From: Solanum dulcamara | Lineage: Eukaryota > Streptophyta > Magnoliopsida > Solanales > Solanaceae | Direction of reading: 5' to 3' | DNA: 64,000 nucleotides | NCBI RefSeq assembly: GCF_947179165.1 | Contig: NC_077246.1 | Span: 70,776,421 to 70,840,420 of the forward strand | Shown: one piece after another, positions 50,436 through 61,399 of the stretch | How positions within the stretch are numbered: position 1 is the first letter of the stretch | Layout of the letters: each line of letters opens with the position of its first letter | The notes under the pieces: model-generated | What the model saw: the letters and a program-made list of their open reading frames with translations, nothing else | Databases searched by the model: none | Told to the model about the DNA's origin: nothing | Translations under genes and position numbers: made by a program

Positions 50436-52444
50436 TTACTTCGCTTTGCCCTTCCCTTTTCCTTTCTTTGCCACAAGTTTGGCTTGGATACGAGCAGCTG
50501 CTGCGGCCTTAGCTTCTTCTCTCTTCTTCTTCTCTTCCTCCTTAGCTGCAGCTGCCATTTCTCTTTGCTTCTTCAGCTCCCTGTTTAATACAGGGCCAAC
50601 AATTGTTTCGTTGAAATTCCATTCAGTTGCTTCTTACAGAGAAGAAAACCAGGTTTTTCGAGCTAACAAAGAGAGAGAGAGAGGGAGAGAGATCACTTAC
50701 TCCAGCCTAGCCCTTTCATCTGAAACGCTGCTGACACTAGAACCTTTACGTGGTCTACAAGCCACCAGCTCCACCTCGAAAACAAGGGTTGCCCTGTATT
50801 AAGATGTTTCAAACTCAACAATTAGATGACCTATTCAAAAGAACACCGTCCCTCCCAGCTTAAAACATTGATTGTATAGTCCCACAAGTGGGATCACGAG
50901 GAGGGTTTGAATTCTCTTCTTCAGTTAAACCTTCATGGCAGAGACAAATCCAAGATTTAATCTTTGATCAGTTTAACCCTTCAAGCTTAATGTTTGTTCC
51001 ATTTTAGTGTTTTTTCACATATGTGTTTTTCACATATATCTATGTTCTGTGTCAAAAGTACTAGGTTTGCTTGAACCCATAGCACATAGCCTCCATCCAC
51101 AACTGAGGGTACTATCAGACATTGTGTGACAACAAACGCTTGAAATGCTTAAAAAAGTTAATACAGTTAACTTACTCGGGGGGAATATCCGGTGGGGACC
51201 CAGCACTTCCATAGGCATACTCTGGCTTGCAGGTAATTACAGCTACTTCCCCAACCTAGAAGATCAAATAAAAAAAAAGCTGAGCACTAACATAAACTCG
51301 ATGTACAACCACCGCAAGTTAAAGAGCATATCGACCTTCATGGTCCTCAATGCAACATCCCAAGCCTTAATAACAGAACCAGTGCCTATCTCAAAGGAGA
51401 AAATTGTATTATCTTCACGGGTAGTATCGAATACTTCACCAGTATCAGCAAGAGTGCCTTCATAATGAACTGTTTTGTTACCAAAAAACAGAAGGAAAAG
51501 ATTAATATGCCGAATCTTGACCAAGCTGTACTTATTTCCAGTACTACTAAGAAGAAATATGCACTATTTAGGAAGTGAGGAAATTTTGAAGATGAGATTG
51601 CTGAAACAAGACAGATGGTACGGACAAAATGGTTATTTTCAATATGGGGATCACAAAAAAGAGTACTAAGATTAAATTGCACTTTTCTTTTATATGTTGC
51701 TAGAAGAGAATTAATTCACATGATTGTGATTATTCTCAAATAAAAAGCATCTTCTATTATTCTTGAGCTCTTATGCGAGAACTGAGGCATAGTAATGCAT
51801 AGGTATTGGTCGGTGTCTATTATCTCAATCACAACCATTGCGGGGTAGAAAAAATTTAAAAGCTCGTGCATGTAAACGTGTAATTTCCTTTTCATAAGTG
51901 GAAGAGCACACTTGGAGACTTCTTCAGGTTAAAAAAGACCTCAGATCATGAGGTTATTTCTCAAACACAATTTTTCTTGAAGTAACGGTATACACATATT
52001 GTTCTCGTAAGGTTCTACGATAGTAGAGGTTGGATTCTTTAAAACAATGTTTGTTAGAGTTGATTATTGAGCATATCAATGAAGGAAGACACAACATGTA
52101 TTTACAGTCTCAAACAGCATGGGTGAAGGATGTAATGGAATGAGAGCTATAGTTACACGGAAAAGGCTCATTATGCATTCAAGTGTTATCCTAATAACTA
52201 TATCATTAGCCTGTGATAAAAGACGTGCCAACAAGGAAATGAGAAAAGTGAATACAAAAGAGACAGACAACACAAAACAGAAAGAATGTTAGACGTTTTA
52301 TGTTATAAGTCAAAAGCAAGAAATGTGACCCATACCATCAACAAGAGGAAGACTCTCTGAGGGAGCAATAGCATCAGGTTTGGATCGTTGCACAATTTTC
52401 TTCATAACACCTCCATCTCCAGTTAAATCAATTGCATCACCCAT
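50436..52444 (-). CDS. FKBP20-1: FKBP20-1-type peptidyl-prolyl cis-trans isomerase
   Basis: A single-domain FK506-binding-protein isomerase that catalyses cis-trans isomerisation of Xaa-Pro bonds; the plant FKBP20-1 clade is nuclear. Coding exons on the minus strand are 52336-52444, 51336-51469, 51176-51255, 50701-50793 and 50436-50580. All introns are GT-AG (866, 80, 382 and 120 nt), and the 561 nt give 186 aa plus stop with no frame break. The FKBP domain spans about 30-121 with the usual pocket residues: Tyr39 (HYEG), Phe50-Asp51 (FDTT), Trp73, Tyr96 (EYAYG) and Phe113 (FEVELV). A charged helix (about 133-176) and a Lys/Gly tail ending KGKGKGKAK, a likely nuclear signal, follow. The start at 52444 gives MGDAIDLTGDGG, the family N terminus. 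A 5'UTR intron probably separates this ATG from the first exon near 54.6 kb. Confidence 0.94.
50940..51105. mobile_element. Possible MITE remnant in an FKBP intron
   Basis: cagagacaaatccaagattt on the left, and aaaagtactaggtttgcttgaaccc followed by agcctccatcca on the right, resemble the eroded ends of the CAGAGGCGGAT-type hAT MITE family. It lies within the 382-nt intron (50794-51175). No target duplication was found, so this is tentative. Confidence 0.35.
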
Positions 52445-52465
52445 GTTATATAACTTTACAGCAAC

Positions 52466-54574
52466 CTGGCTGGTAACGAACATCAAGTCAAGTCATGAGC
52501 AGAGGATGTTATTCACATTATTTAAGAAACTAACTGCTTAAACCACACACACAAAAAAGGGAAGGAAATGAATGGGAATGCTATGAGAAGGAAATAGTTA
52601 AAGAACAAAATGGAAGCATTTCATAGTTCTTTTTCCCGTTAACTGCATTATAGGACAATTTGTCTACGTCAAAGAGTATTTTCACTAATATGTAAATGTT
52701 CTAAAAGTGAACCGGCTATAAATCATCAAAAAGAAACTAGACTAGCATAATGACGAATGGTAGGGCAAAAGAGAGAGAATTACATAACACTTTATGTAAG
52801 ATTAATGAGCATGACTGGAACTTTTGAACTGCAGAGTTTCCATATTTCTCTTGCAAAGCCTATAAGAACTCAACTAATATTTTGACCAACAATTATTTCT
52901 TTCAGCATTTTTTCATTTTTTCCCCTTTTAATAATTAAAACTTGGAACTTCAGTAATGAGACTTATTTTTCCTTTTTTTTTTGTTTGAATTTCTCATTTT
53001 TGATCATTGTTTCTGACCTCCTAATATCATATTTGGACGGGTACACTGTGAGGTTCGTTGCAGAGGATAGTCGCCAATCTCAACTTACTGAGGCAAAAAC
53101 AAATAAGATGAACCAAAGAAATTCACAAACCTAGCAACTGACCGCAGATAAATTCTCAATGTAGACAAAGTCCAGGCAATCACATGGACCTCTTTTTGGA
53201 TAACCGATAAATTCCGGAGAGACAATGGTGCAAAATTCAAAATTCACAGGGTAATGAGCCCGCCCACTACCTTTCTCCACTCAAATACCAAGCTTTTGAC
53301 TGCACTCACATGGACCCCATGTCACCCATACATCCCATAATGATGAAGACGGGAGAGTTCGCAGCTGGGAAATGTTTATATGATTAATATGAAATAAAAA
53401 ATACATAGAATTTATCACTACTGACAGCTACTTATATATTGAATAATCTTTTATGCAGGTTACTGGGGAAACTAAAATTTTATTCTCCTTTCTTTTGGAA
53501 CTCTCTCATTTGCAGCCAATAATATGCAGACTCCAAGAGAGCTCATGTGCCTTGTTGCCCCGGATGATCGGCCCACTTTGTATCACAAAATTCCTTTTAG
53601 AAGAGTATGCCTAAAGTTTCCCCATTTTGGCACATAGAGGAGGCCTTCTTCGAAGGCTTTTTGGAAGCTCTCTGTCCACTCCCAAGGACAGATCTACTTC
53701 AACAAGTAGACCTAGACTCCTAGAGATAACTACACAGATCTAAAGCCTCTATTTTGATACATGCAAACTCTGGAAGTGTTTTGCCAGCTGAATTTTACCA
53801 AGCATGCCATAGGCCTTCCTTTGTTGAAAAGTTAAAACATAATTTAGGAATTATCCATATTGTGATTTGAGCTATCAAGCGCATCAAGTGACTTTCACAA
53901 AATGTCCTACTAAAAAAACCCTTTTTTTCTTTTTCAATCTCCTAATAAACTCATTTCTACGAAGTACGAGCTATACACCGAGTACTTTCTAATGATAAAA
54001 TTGATACATACAGCAACAATAACTACTACGCCTCAATCCCCAGCCGGTTGAGGTCAGCTATATGAATCATCTATATGCATTCTGATCCAAATGTAACATT
54101 GACATGCCAAAAAAGTTATCTTTTTATAGAGAAATTCACGATCAAATTTCTCTAATAGTCAACAGGGGATCGAAAATTGATTAGTCGTCCTAATAAAGGC
54201 AGATTAGAACACTGTCATAAGCAAAAGCTGACTGCAAATTAGCATGTAGACATATACATAGACAGATCCAGTATTTAAACTATATGAGTTCAACATTTAA
54301 GATACTTAGCATTGAACTCATTGTATTTCTAAGATTATAAGTTTATACCTACTATTTGTTGCAATTCCGTAAATTCATATCGAAAGTACTAGGTTCATGA
54401 ATTGGAAAGAAAAAGTCGCTACAACTTGAGCCAAATTGAACTGAGGCTCCTTCAGGCAATTCAATTCAGAGTACAAAAAACATTGCAATCAATTTAACAA
54501 TTCGAATTATACTATTACAATATAATGCAAAAAAAGAAAAGTTAGGGTTTTCTTCACAAACAGAGGTAACTTAC
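52466..54574 (-). other. Probable 5'UTR intron of the FKBP gene
   Basis: On the minus strand a donor ACT|GTAAGTT follows the candidate first exon at 54575, and an acceptor CAG|GTTGC at 52468/52465 precedes the ATG by 21 nt. The intron is about 2.1 kb. It holds a SINE/RTE 3'-end-like fragment at about 54005-54075 (actacgcctcaatccccagc, gaggtcagctatatgaatca) and a MITE-like piece at about 54258-54400. Confidence 0.55.
54541..54550 (-). promoter_or_regulatory. Telo-box (AAACCCTAAC)
   Basis: The minus strand reads AAACCCTAAC just downstream of the candidate first exon of the FKBP gene. Telo-boxes near the transcription start are common in plant genes for translation, splicing and proliferation. 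Confidence 0.55.
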
Positions 54575-54665
54575 AGTTCAATTTCGCCGGAAAAAAAGAG
54601 ATCGGTAGGAAATCGCCGGAGATAAAGATAATTTAACGGCAGAGGAAAGTTACTCCGGTATCAGC
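54575..54665 (-). other. Candidate non-coding first exon of the FKBP gene
   Basis: A GC-richer stretch with repeated CCGGCGA / CGCCGG motifs ends in a good splice donor at 54574/54573. The transcription start is a guess. This is inferred from the donor, the base composition and the promoter motifs upstream. Confidence 0.5.
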
Positions 54666-54755
54666 TGACACTGGACGGGTTAATCAATCGGGAATTCGGG
54701 TCCCAAATTGGAATCCATTTGATTGTTGTCATCGCAAACAAGGTAAAGAGGAATA

Positions 54756-54806
54756 TGGGCTTATGAAGTATTGAAATCCATAAGCCCAGCCCAACTCACA
54801 GGCCCA
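54756..54806. promoter_or_regulatory. Cluster of four site II motifs (TGGGCY)
   Basis: TGGGCT at 54756-54761 and three RGCCCA motifs (54783-54788, 54788-54793, 54801-54806) lie about 100-150 bp upstream of the candidate first exon. TCP-bound site II elements paired with a telo-box are typical of housekeeping plant promoters. Confidence 0.6.
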
Positions 54807-54810
54807 ATAT

Positions 54811-57046
54811 TTTAAATTTTTTATTTTATTTTTTGCTAAAGTGGATTAAAAATGTAGATTTTGTTTTGCCAAAGAAGGTAAAATTGCTATTTGTATAGAT
54901 TAAAAAAATCAGTAATATCGACCTCTGAAAATAAAATATATTTCGATTGAGTGTTTTGCATCATTTGTTGAACCTAATTTTTAAAATTTTCAAGATAGTA
55001 TTTATTTGTCAACTATGAGAGCTAAAATGTGGTCGGGCCCTTTTCCAGACCCTGCACATAGCGGGAGCTTTAGTGCACCGGACTGTCCTTTCTATCCCAT
55101 ATTTTCACTAGATTATTCTTTGTAAAAGCTTTGGATATTCAATCATTTGACAAAATCATGAATAAGTTCCAAATGACCAACAAGAGTTGTAATTAAGTGA
55201 TAAATACTCGTTCATTTTTAATTAAATGTCTTGAATTGGAATCCTAACACGAGTTCTCTTAGGAAGCACTTAACTCCTTCCCCCTCACCAAATGTGGTAT
55301 ATACCGCTATATAAGTAGGGGGGGCTTAGCCCGCCCACTTACCAATCAAAGAGGTTGACATTAAGTGTATGCACATTCGAAAGCTCAAAATCTTACTCTC
55401 ATTTGTTTCATGAAAGCCGCATAACACATAGTAAATTTTATTTATTCGAATTTCAATACATATTTTAAATATCAAACAAAAAACCAACAAAATAAATGTC
55501 ACAGGTCAATTGGAAGCCAATACATAATTTAGTCAAGGAGACTTACAACAAGGTATTTGAATCCACACATTACATTTTAATAAATCAAAATTTCGTCTTG
55601 ACATGATAAATAGTGATGCCCACCCGCAAAGCGTAGTCCTTTCTACAGCCTTAAAATAGACTATTTCTCTAATATATGTATTTGTGTGTGTTTTCAAAGT
55701 GTATATATATATATATATAGCACACACTTGCCCACGCATCCATCTATACCACTACAATCAGATATTATATTTGTGTGAATTTCAATTAGGATAAGATATT
55801 ATTATACGAGTGAACACATATATTTTCCTATATTTTGAAATTATATATGGAACCCACAAGACATTGCCCATGTGACCAATCGGGTCTAGTAACAGTAGAA
55901 AGTGTCTTATGGATTTTACTAACATTTTTTTAAGCTAGTCGGCTAAATAAAAGATCCAAGCAACAAGGCAGAAAATATGAATGAAAAAACCTTCTCATAT
56001 AAAACTTGTTAATCATAAGTTTTATATTGGCACTTAAACAAAGTAGTAAACTCCTCCTATATCTAAAGTGTTGGACTTTTACTAAAACTGAGAAATTGAC
56101 ATTCTACTAAAATAATTATGACACTCATCCTATAGCTAAACAACTAATTGTTCTAACTAATAACAAATGCAGTATCCAACAATTTCCACGTGTAAAAAAT
56201 ATTTATATCACCAAAAAGAAAAAAAAGAATCCAAATATACCCCTTCTCCTTTTTGGCTATGGTTTGAAAGTTGAAACTATCCTTTAGTATAATTCAGATT
56301 TAAAAATCTGATTGAACCAAAATTAAATACGAGACAATTTGTTACCCATAAAATACAATCTAATGAAATAAATATGCCGATGAAAATCGAAAGCAAGATG
56401 AAAAACAAAAAAATATATATGTTTCAAAAAAGAAATATATGCTGTGAAGAAATAAATGCTTAGTCAATAAAGCTAACTATATTTATTGCAAAATTTGGTC
56501 CCATCACAGTCCATTCCTCTAGGAGTGGTTTTTATTTTTTTTGTTCTTGATTCGATATTTATATTGGAGTCTGATTAAATTTGAATTCGTATCGAAAAGT
56601 CTTATATTAAAAAGTAAAATATTTTCTAACAAAGATGTTTTCGTATTCAAAAGGACTCAAATTCAATACTTCTTGATTAAGGATAAAAAAGTAATTACAA
56701 CTACCTCACGACTCTTGTTTATCTAAAAATGATTTCAATACATTGACCACAAAGTCTTTAATGAATACAAATGCATAAAAAACATCAATTTGCATGTGCT
56801 CAATTAAAATCAACTTTCCATTTTGGGTTAGTTTTCTTTCCCCTTTTCCAATAATTTTCGCATACCTAATCAATTTATCAAAAGTCACATCTCATTTTCT
56901 CAACCCCCCTCAAAAAAAAATAGCAACCAATAACTTATTTTACTAAATAATTAAAAAAAATTATCAATGATTCTATTTAACGATAAATTATTATTATTAT
57001 TTTTATTAACTTTGAGCTATATAACAATGAATTTCATAGTTAATTT
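54811..57046. other. Intergenic DNA
   Basis: No gene supported. A SINE-tail-like fragment sits at about 55030-55100 (ggtcgggcccttttccagac, cctgcacatagcgggagctt, tagtgcaccggactgtcctt). A degenerate SINE may lie at about 56530-56705 on the minus strand. A short (TA)n is at 55701-55719. Confidence 0.5.
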
Positions 57047-57048
57047 TA

Positions 57049-57237
57049 TAGTAAAACCTCGATAAAGTAATATTCGATAAAATAATAATCTCGCTAAATT
57101 AATATTTTTTTCCGGTCCCGGCTTGTACCAGTTATATTAAAGTAATATTCTCGCTAAATGCATTAGATGATAATTAAAAATAAAATATTAAAGGCCTGGA
57201 AAAAATATAAAGTAATAATTATTAGAATATATCAAGA

Positions 57238-57272
<35 letters not shown>

Positions 57273-57955
57273 CAGTTAATAATACTAGACCAATAACTAT
57301 TTTTAAAAAAATATGATTCTATAGTTGATTGTTTTTTCTTCCCATCAAAACCAAAATTAATCTCATTCTTAACTTTTTGAAGAGCGAACACAATTTTCGA
57401 AATATTTTATTTGTGTTGTACCAAATAGTTTGACAATATAGTCATTGCTTGAAATGCCTTCTTTGACGATACATGTGGGACAATGCTACTATCATCTTGT
57501 TCAGGATCATTTTCATCATCATTATTCATTACAGATTGAATAATCTCTTCCTCTATAGGTGATTCCATAACTGTATCATTCTCATTAGGATAGCTCAAAA
57601 GATGTTCAACATCCATCACATTTTCTTTTATAGTTATCATAAAATCTTTTCATATTCTATATACATGAATATAATTAGAAACATTAAACTTCATGGAATT
57701 CGTTTAGCTTTCCTAGATTTAAATAATAAATATGCAAAGACTACATTTTTTAGTTTTCTAGATTTAAACTTTTAAAAAAAATAATTCAAATATTTTTTTT
57801 CTTTCTTATGACACATACTGCAAAATACTCTCTAAAATAATAAATATTTATTTATTAATAAATAAATATTTAATGCATTTATTGATAAATTAATAATTTT
57901 GATAAATAAATATTTTTTTCGATCCCAAATATATGCATTTATAGAGGTTTTAGTG
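57049..57955 (-). mobile_element. Pogo/Tigger-like Tc1-mariner element, decayed
   Basis: Ends TAGTAAAACCTCGATAAA on the left, and the complement of CACTAAAACCTCTATAAAT on the right, form inverted repeats flanked by TA (57047-57048 and 57956-57957). Subterminal sequence (aataatctcgctaaattaat, ttttccggtcccggcttgta) is typical of plant pogo-like elements. A transposase C-terminal relic lies inside on the minus strand. A (TA)n tract occupies 57240-57270. Confidence 0.72.
57325..57640 (-). pseudogene. Relic of a pogo/Tigger (CENP-B-like) transposase C terminus
   Basis: The minus-strand frame 57407-57640 (77 codons) reads an acidic stretch with ESPIEEEIIQSVM, NDPEQDDSSIVP, SSKKAFQAM and NYLVQHK, resembling the C-terminal tail of plant Tigger-type DDE transposases. 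After 57407 a frameshift is needed to continue into an ALQKVKNEINFGFDGKK-like stretch near 57330-57390. The DDE catalytic domain is absent. Function is lost. Confidence 0.6.
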
Positions 57956-57990
57956 TATGAATAAAGAGAACACGAAGTGATTGTTATCAT

Positions 57991-58364
57991 TAGCCCGTTT
58001 GGATGGGCTTAAAAATATTACGTTTATGTATGAAGTATTTTTAGAACTTTGAAGTGCTGAAAGTTATTTTTATAAATAAGCAGTTGAGTGTTTGGATAAA
58101 ATTGCTTAAATGAGGAAAATGATGTGAATTTTAGGGTTAAAAGAATAAAAAGGATAGTTTGGGAATTTAGTTAAAATATAAGGGATATAAAAGTAATTTC
58201 CATGGTCAAAGAAAATGACTTTAAGCACTTAAAAAAACAAAGTTAGAAATCCTAACTTTTCATTTTTGACTGACTTTAAAAACTTTATAGCTTAAAGTTA
58301 GCATTAGGCAAATACGTTCAAAAGCTAAAAAAAGACTTTAAATTGGTTTCTATCCAAACGGCTC
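57991..58364. mobile_element. MITE with TAGCCCGTTTGGAT ends
   Basis: Left end TAGCCCGTTTGGAT and right end CTATCCAAACGGCTC form a short imperfect inverted repeat. Possible 3-bp flanks CAT lie at 57988-57990 and 58365-58367. The interior is AT-rich with complementary tttaagcactt / taaagtca-type stretches. Superfamily unresolved. Confidence 0.5.
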
Positions 58365-58367
58365 CAT

Positions 58368-59399
58368 GTTTGCTAGTTTTTAAAGAAAAGGACAGAGGTC
58401 AAATCAACTTTCATTACAAATCTAAAGTTAATAAAAGTGGTACTGAAAAATAAAGTTGGACAAATCCAAATAAGAAAACAAGACTAGTATTATTGTAAAC
58501 TGCTGGTAACACATAGTTGCACAATTTATTTGTTTGATTACTAAATCTTTCATAAGTAATATGTATTATGTTTGGAAACATGCTTTTACTATGTATAAAA
58601 TTAATATGATATTTTATTTGGACCGTAGAAACTCGCATAACTAAAGTAGATGTATAATTAGTTAGAAAAGAATTCATATATTATTTTATGCAGAATAGAA
58701 AATAGAATAACTAATACATAAATAACTAATTACGACATAAAATAATGCATAAATTCTTTCATAAGGAATTAATCTTAGATTATTAATATTTGTTTGACTC
58801 TAACCAACTACCAAATGATAACTTGAGTAACATTGATCTATCTCCTTAATTCAATTTATCACTAATAATACATTTGAGAAGCAAATAATTTTTTGTTTAG
58901 ATTAGTATGGCTTTTCAAACGACATATAAACAACATATTCTTATTGTTTTAGAAGCACATTTAAGACTCTAAGGAGAAGGAGAAAGGTCACATTTTGTAA
59001 CCATTAGTTAATTTATAATATATCTTATGCAACCAAGAAAAAAAAGAATAGAATACATATGATTTTTGAGAAAACAAAGTCCAAATTTCAGATAGCTATA
59101 GCTTGTACCAATAAAAGAAAACAAATAAAATGGTTGTTAAATAATTAAACATCAAACACAACAAAAAAGAGAGAGCAATATTTAGTGAATCATAGGAATA
59201 GATAATAGTATGTACATATATATTGCCCTTTCCTAAAAAATATTTTTATATCATTTTCTTCTTCTTTTACTCTTTGTCTAATTGTGTGCTAGTTTAAATC
59301 ATCTAGCCTCTCTCTTTTAAAATAAAATAAAATGAGGATATTCGAATTCTCACCAATAAAATAAAAATTTAGGTCAACCAATTGAGCTACTAAGATTCC
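58368..59399. other. AT-rich intergenic DNA
   Basis: No supported gene. 58470-58800 has MITE-like content (taactaatacataa, ttatgcagaataga) similar in style to 31690-32119, but without definable ends. Confidence 0.4.
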
Positions 59400-59920
59400 C
59401 TAATTATCTAGTCTTTTTTGGGATTGAAAAAAAGTCTAGTCTGAATAATACATATAATTCTATTTCAAGGACGATTTCAGTTGAATCCTACTCTCTTTTC
59501 ATGTAATAGATTAGTTTAAACCATCTAATTCTCAATAGTACATCTAATTTGAGTTGAAAACAACGGGTTCGATCAGTTAACTATGGTTTTTATGTATTAG
59601 ACTAATTTGAACCATCTAGTCTCAATGGTATAATTTTAATTCAAAATAACGAGTTCAGTTAAATTCTATTCTCTTTTTATGTAGTAGACCAGTTTTAAAC
59701 CATCTAGTCTCAATAGTACATATAATTCGAATTGAAAATAACAAGTTGAGTCAGATTATTCTCTCTTTCTTTATAATGTAAAAGACTATTAGTTTAAATC
59801 ATCTAGTCTCACTAATACATATAACTCTAGTTAAAAATAACGAATTCAGTTGATTCTACTTTTTTCCGTTGAATTCTATGTTTATTTATATAATAGACTA
59901 GTTTAAACCATCTAAAAAAA
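59400..59920. repeat. Degenerate tandem minisatellite, unit about 85-115 bp
   Basis: A block agactagtttaaaccatcta + gtctcaatagtacatataat + tcgaattgaaaataacgaat recurs about six times (near 59443, 59504, 59597, 59681, 59777, 59890) with variable spacing. A further partial copy lies near 60207. Confidence 0.75.
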
Positions 59921-61394
59921 CATATTAAGAACCAGGTTCTTAATATGAAGTAAGTAGAAAGACAGAAATAATAAAACACTCATTTATCGTGGAAAACTCC
60001 TTAATCAAGGGAGTAAAAACTCACTACGTATATCTCATGGGATTTCAAATTCAACCTTTATTATTTTTTCAAAAGCAATGTTTCATATTATGACTTAACA
60101 ATTAAAGTGACTAACTCTAGTGCCTCAATCCAACAGTTCACTCAAAATATTCTCACTACTCTCCAAAATATCAAACTCGCTTCTTTGTTACAAACTTCAT
60201 AATAATAATCTAATCTGAATAATATATACAATTCGAAATGAAAATAACGAATTAAATTATATAAATAAAGAGTAAAGAGACAAAAGAATAGCATGTGAGG
60301 TCAATGAATAGGGTTAAAGGAAGGGTTGTTGAAAGGAAGAACAATGAAGAATCCCATGTGGTGATCCCGTGAACCTTTGTCAGCCAAAAACTGTTGGGGT
60401 TGCATTTCCCAATGCCACTAGTTTAGTACCTCTCCGTCCCAAAATATTCGTCATGTTTTGATTATTTAAGTTTTAAAAACTGTTTTTAAATATTATTTTT
60501 ATTTTATTTAAAATTAAAATATCATTTAATTATTATTATTTTTTTCTAAATATCACTCAACTATTTATATTTTCCTTCAAAAATACTTAACTCTTCTAAA
60601 GTTTCATTCTCTCTTAGTTGTCATGCATATCATTAAAATCACATTTTTTTAATAATAGACTTATTTAATTTATTTAATTAAAATTTTAATTTTATTCTTT
60701 ATTTTTTAAAAAAATAGATTAGTTTATTAAGAAAAATTTGCGAGCTTAGGAATCTTTTTCGGTAATTAAAATTTATATTATTTTCCTAAATAGTTATTCA
60801 TATTTTGAAAATTACTTATACAAATCACTTTTATTTTTTAAAAAAACATATTACTATATTTTTCTCAAAAAATACGAAATACCTTAAAAATCTCTTTCTA
60901 TTCTTGTGGACATGTCATATCATTAAACCATCATTTAAAAAAAATAATAGAGCTATTTAACTAATCGAACTTATGTCTCTGTAAAAAAATTGTAACGTAT
61001 GGAGATTATTCAAAAAAAATGTCACAAATAAATCTAATTTCCTGCAGATTTTTTACCAAACAAAATTCAATGAAAAACTTTTTGTAGGTAATTATTACCG
61101 AAGGATTTTGAAATCGCTAATTAAATATTCTGAAAATTTTAAGCAAGTAATTTTTTATAAAAATATTCAAATATATCCGTAAGGTTGACATCGAGAAAAA
61201 TTGGTAAAATAAGAGAAATTTATTATTTAACTTTTATTTATAATTTACTTTTTATTTTTTATTCTTTTATGACTATTATATTATATTTTATGGAATCATA
61301 CTATTAAACACCAATATATGTTCTTAACTCATCCCGAATTCATGAAACATAATTAATTAGTTGGGTTGCCTATTTTAATTTAATAATACACACA
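59921..61394. other. AT-rich intergenic DNA
   Basis: No supported gene or bounded element. Confidence 0.5.
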
Positions 61395-61399
61395 TTATA

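Noticed and set aside
50446..50802. Plus-strand open frame with Ala- and Phe-rich sequence (118 codons)
   Set aside because: It is the antisense of the Lys/Ala-rich C-terminal exons of the FKBP20-1 gene; the minus-strand splice structure explains the region.
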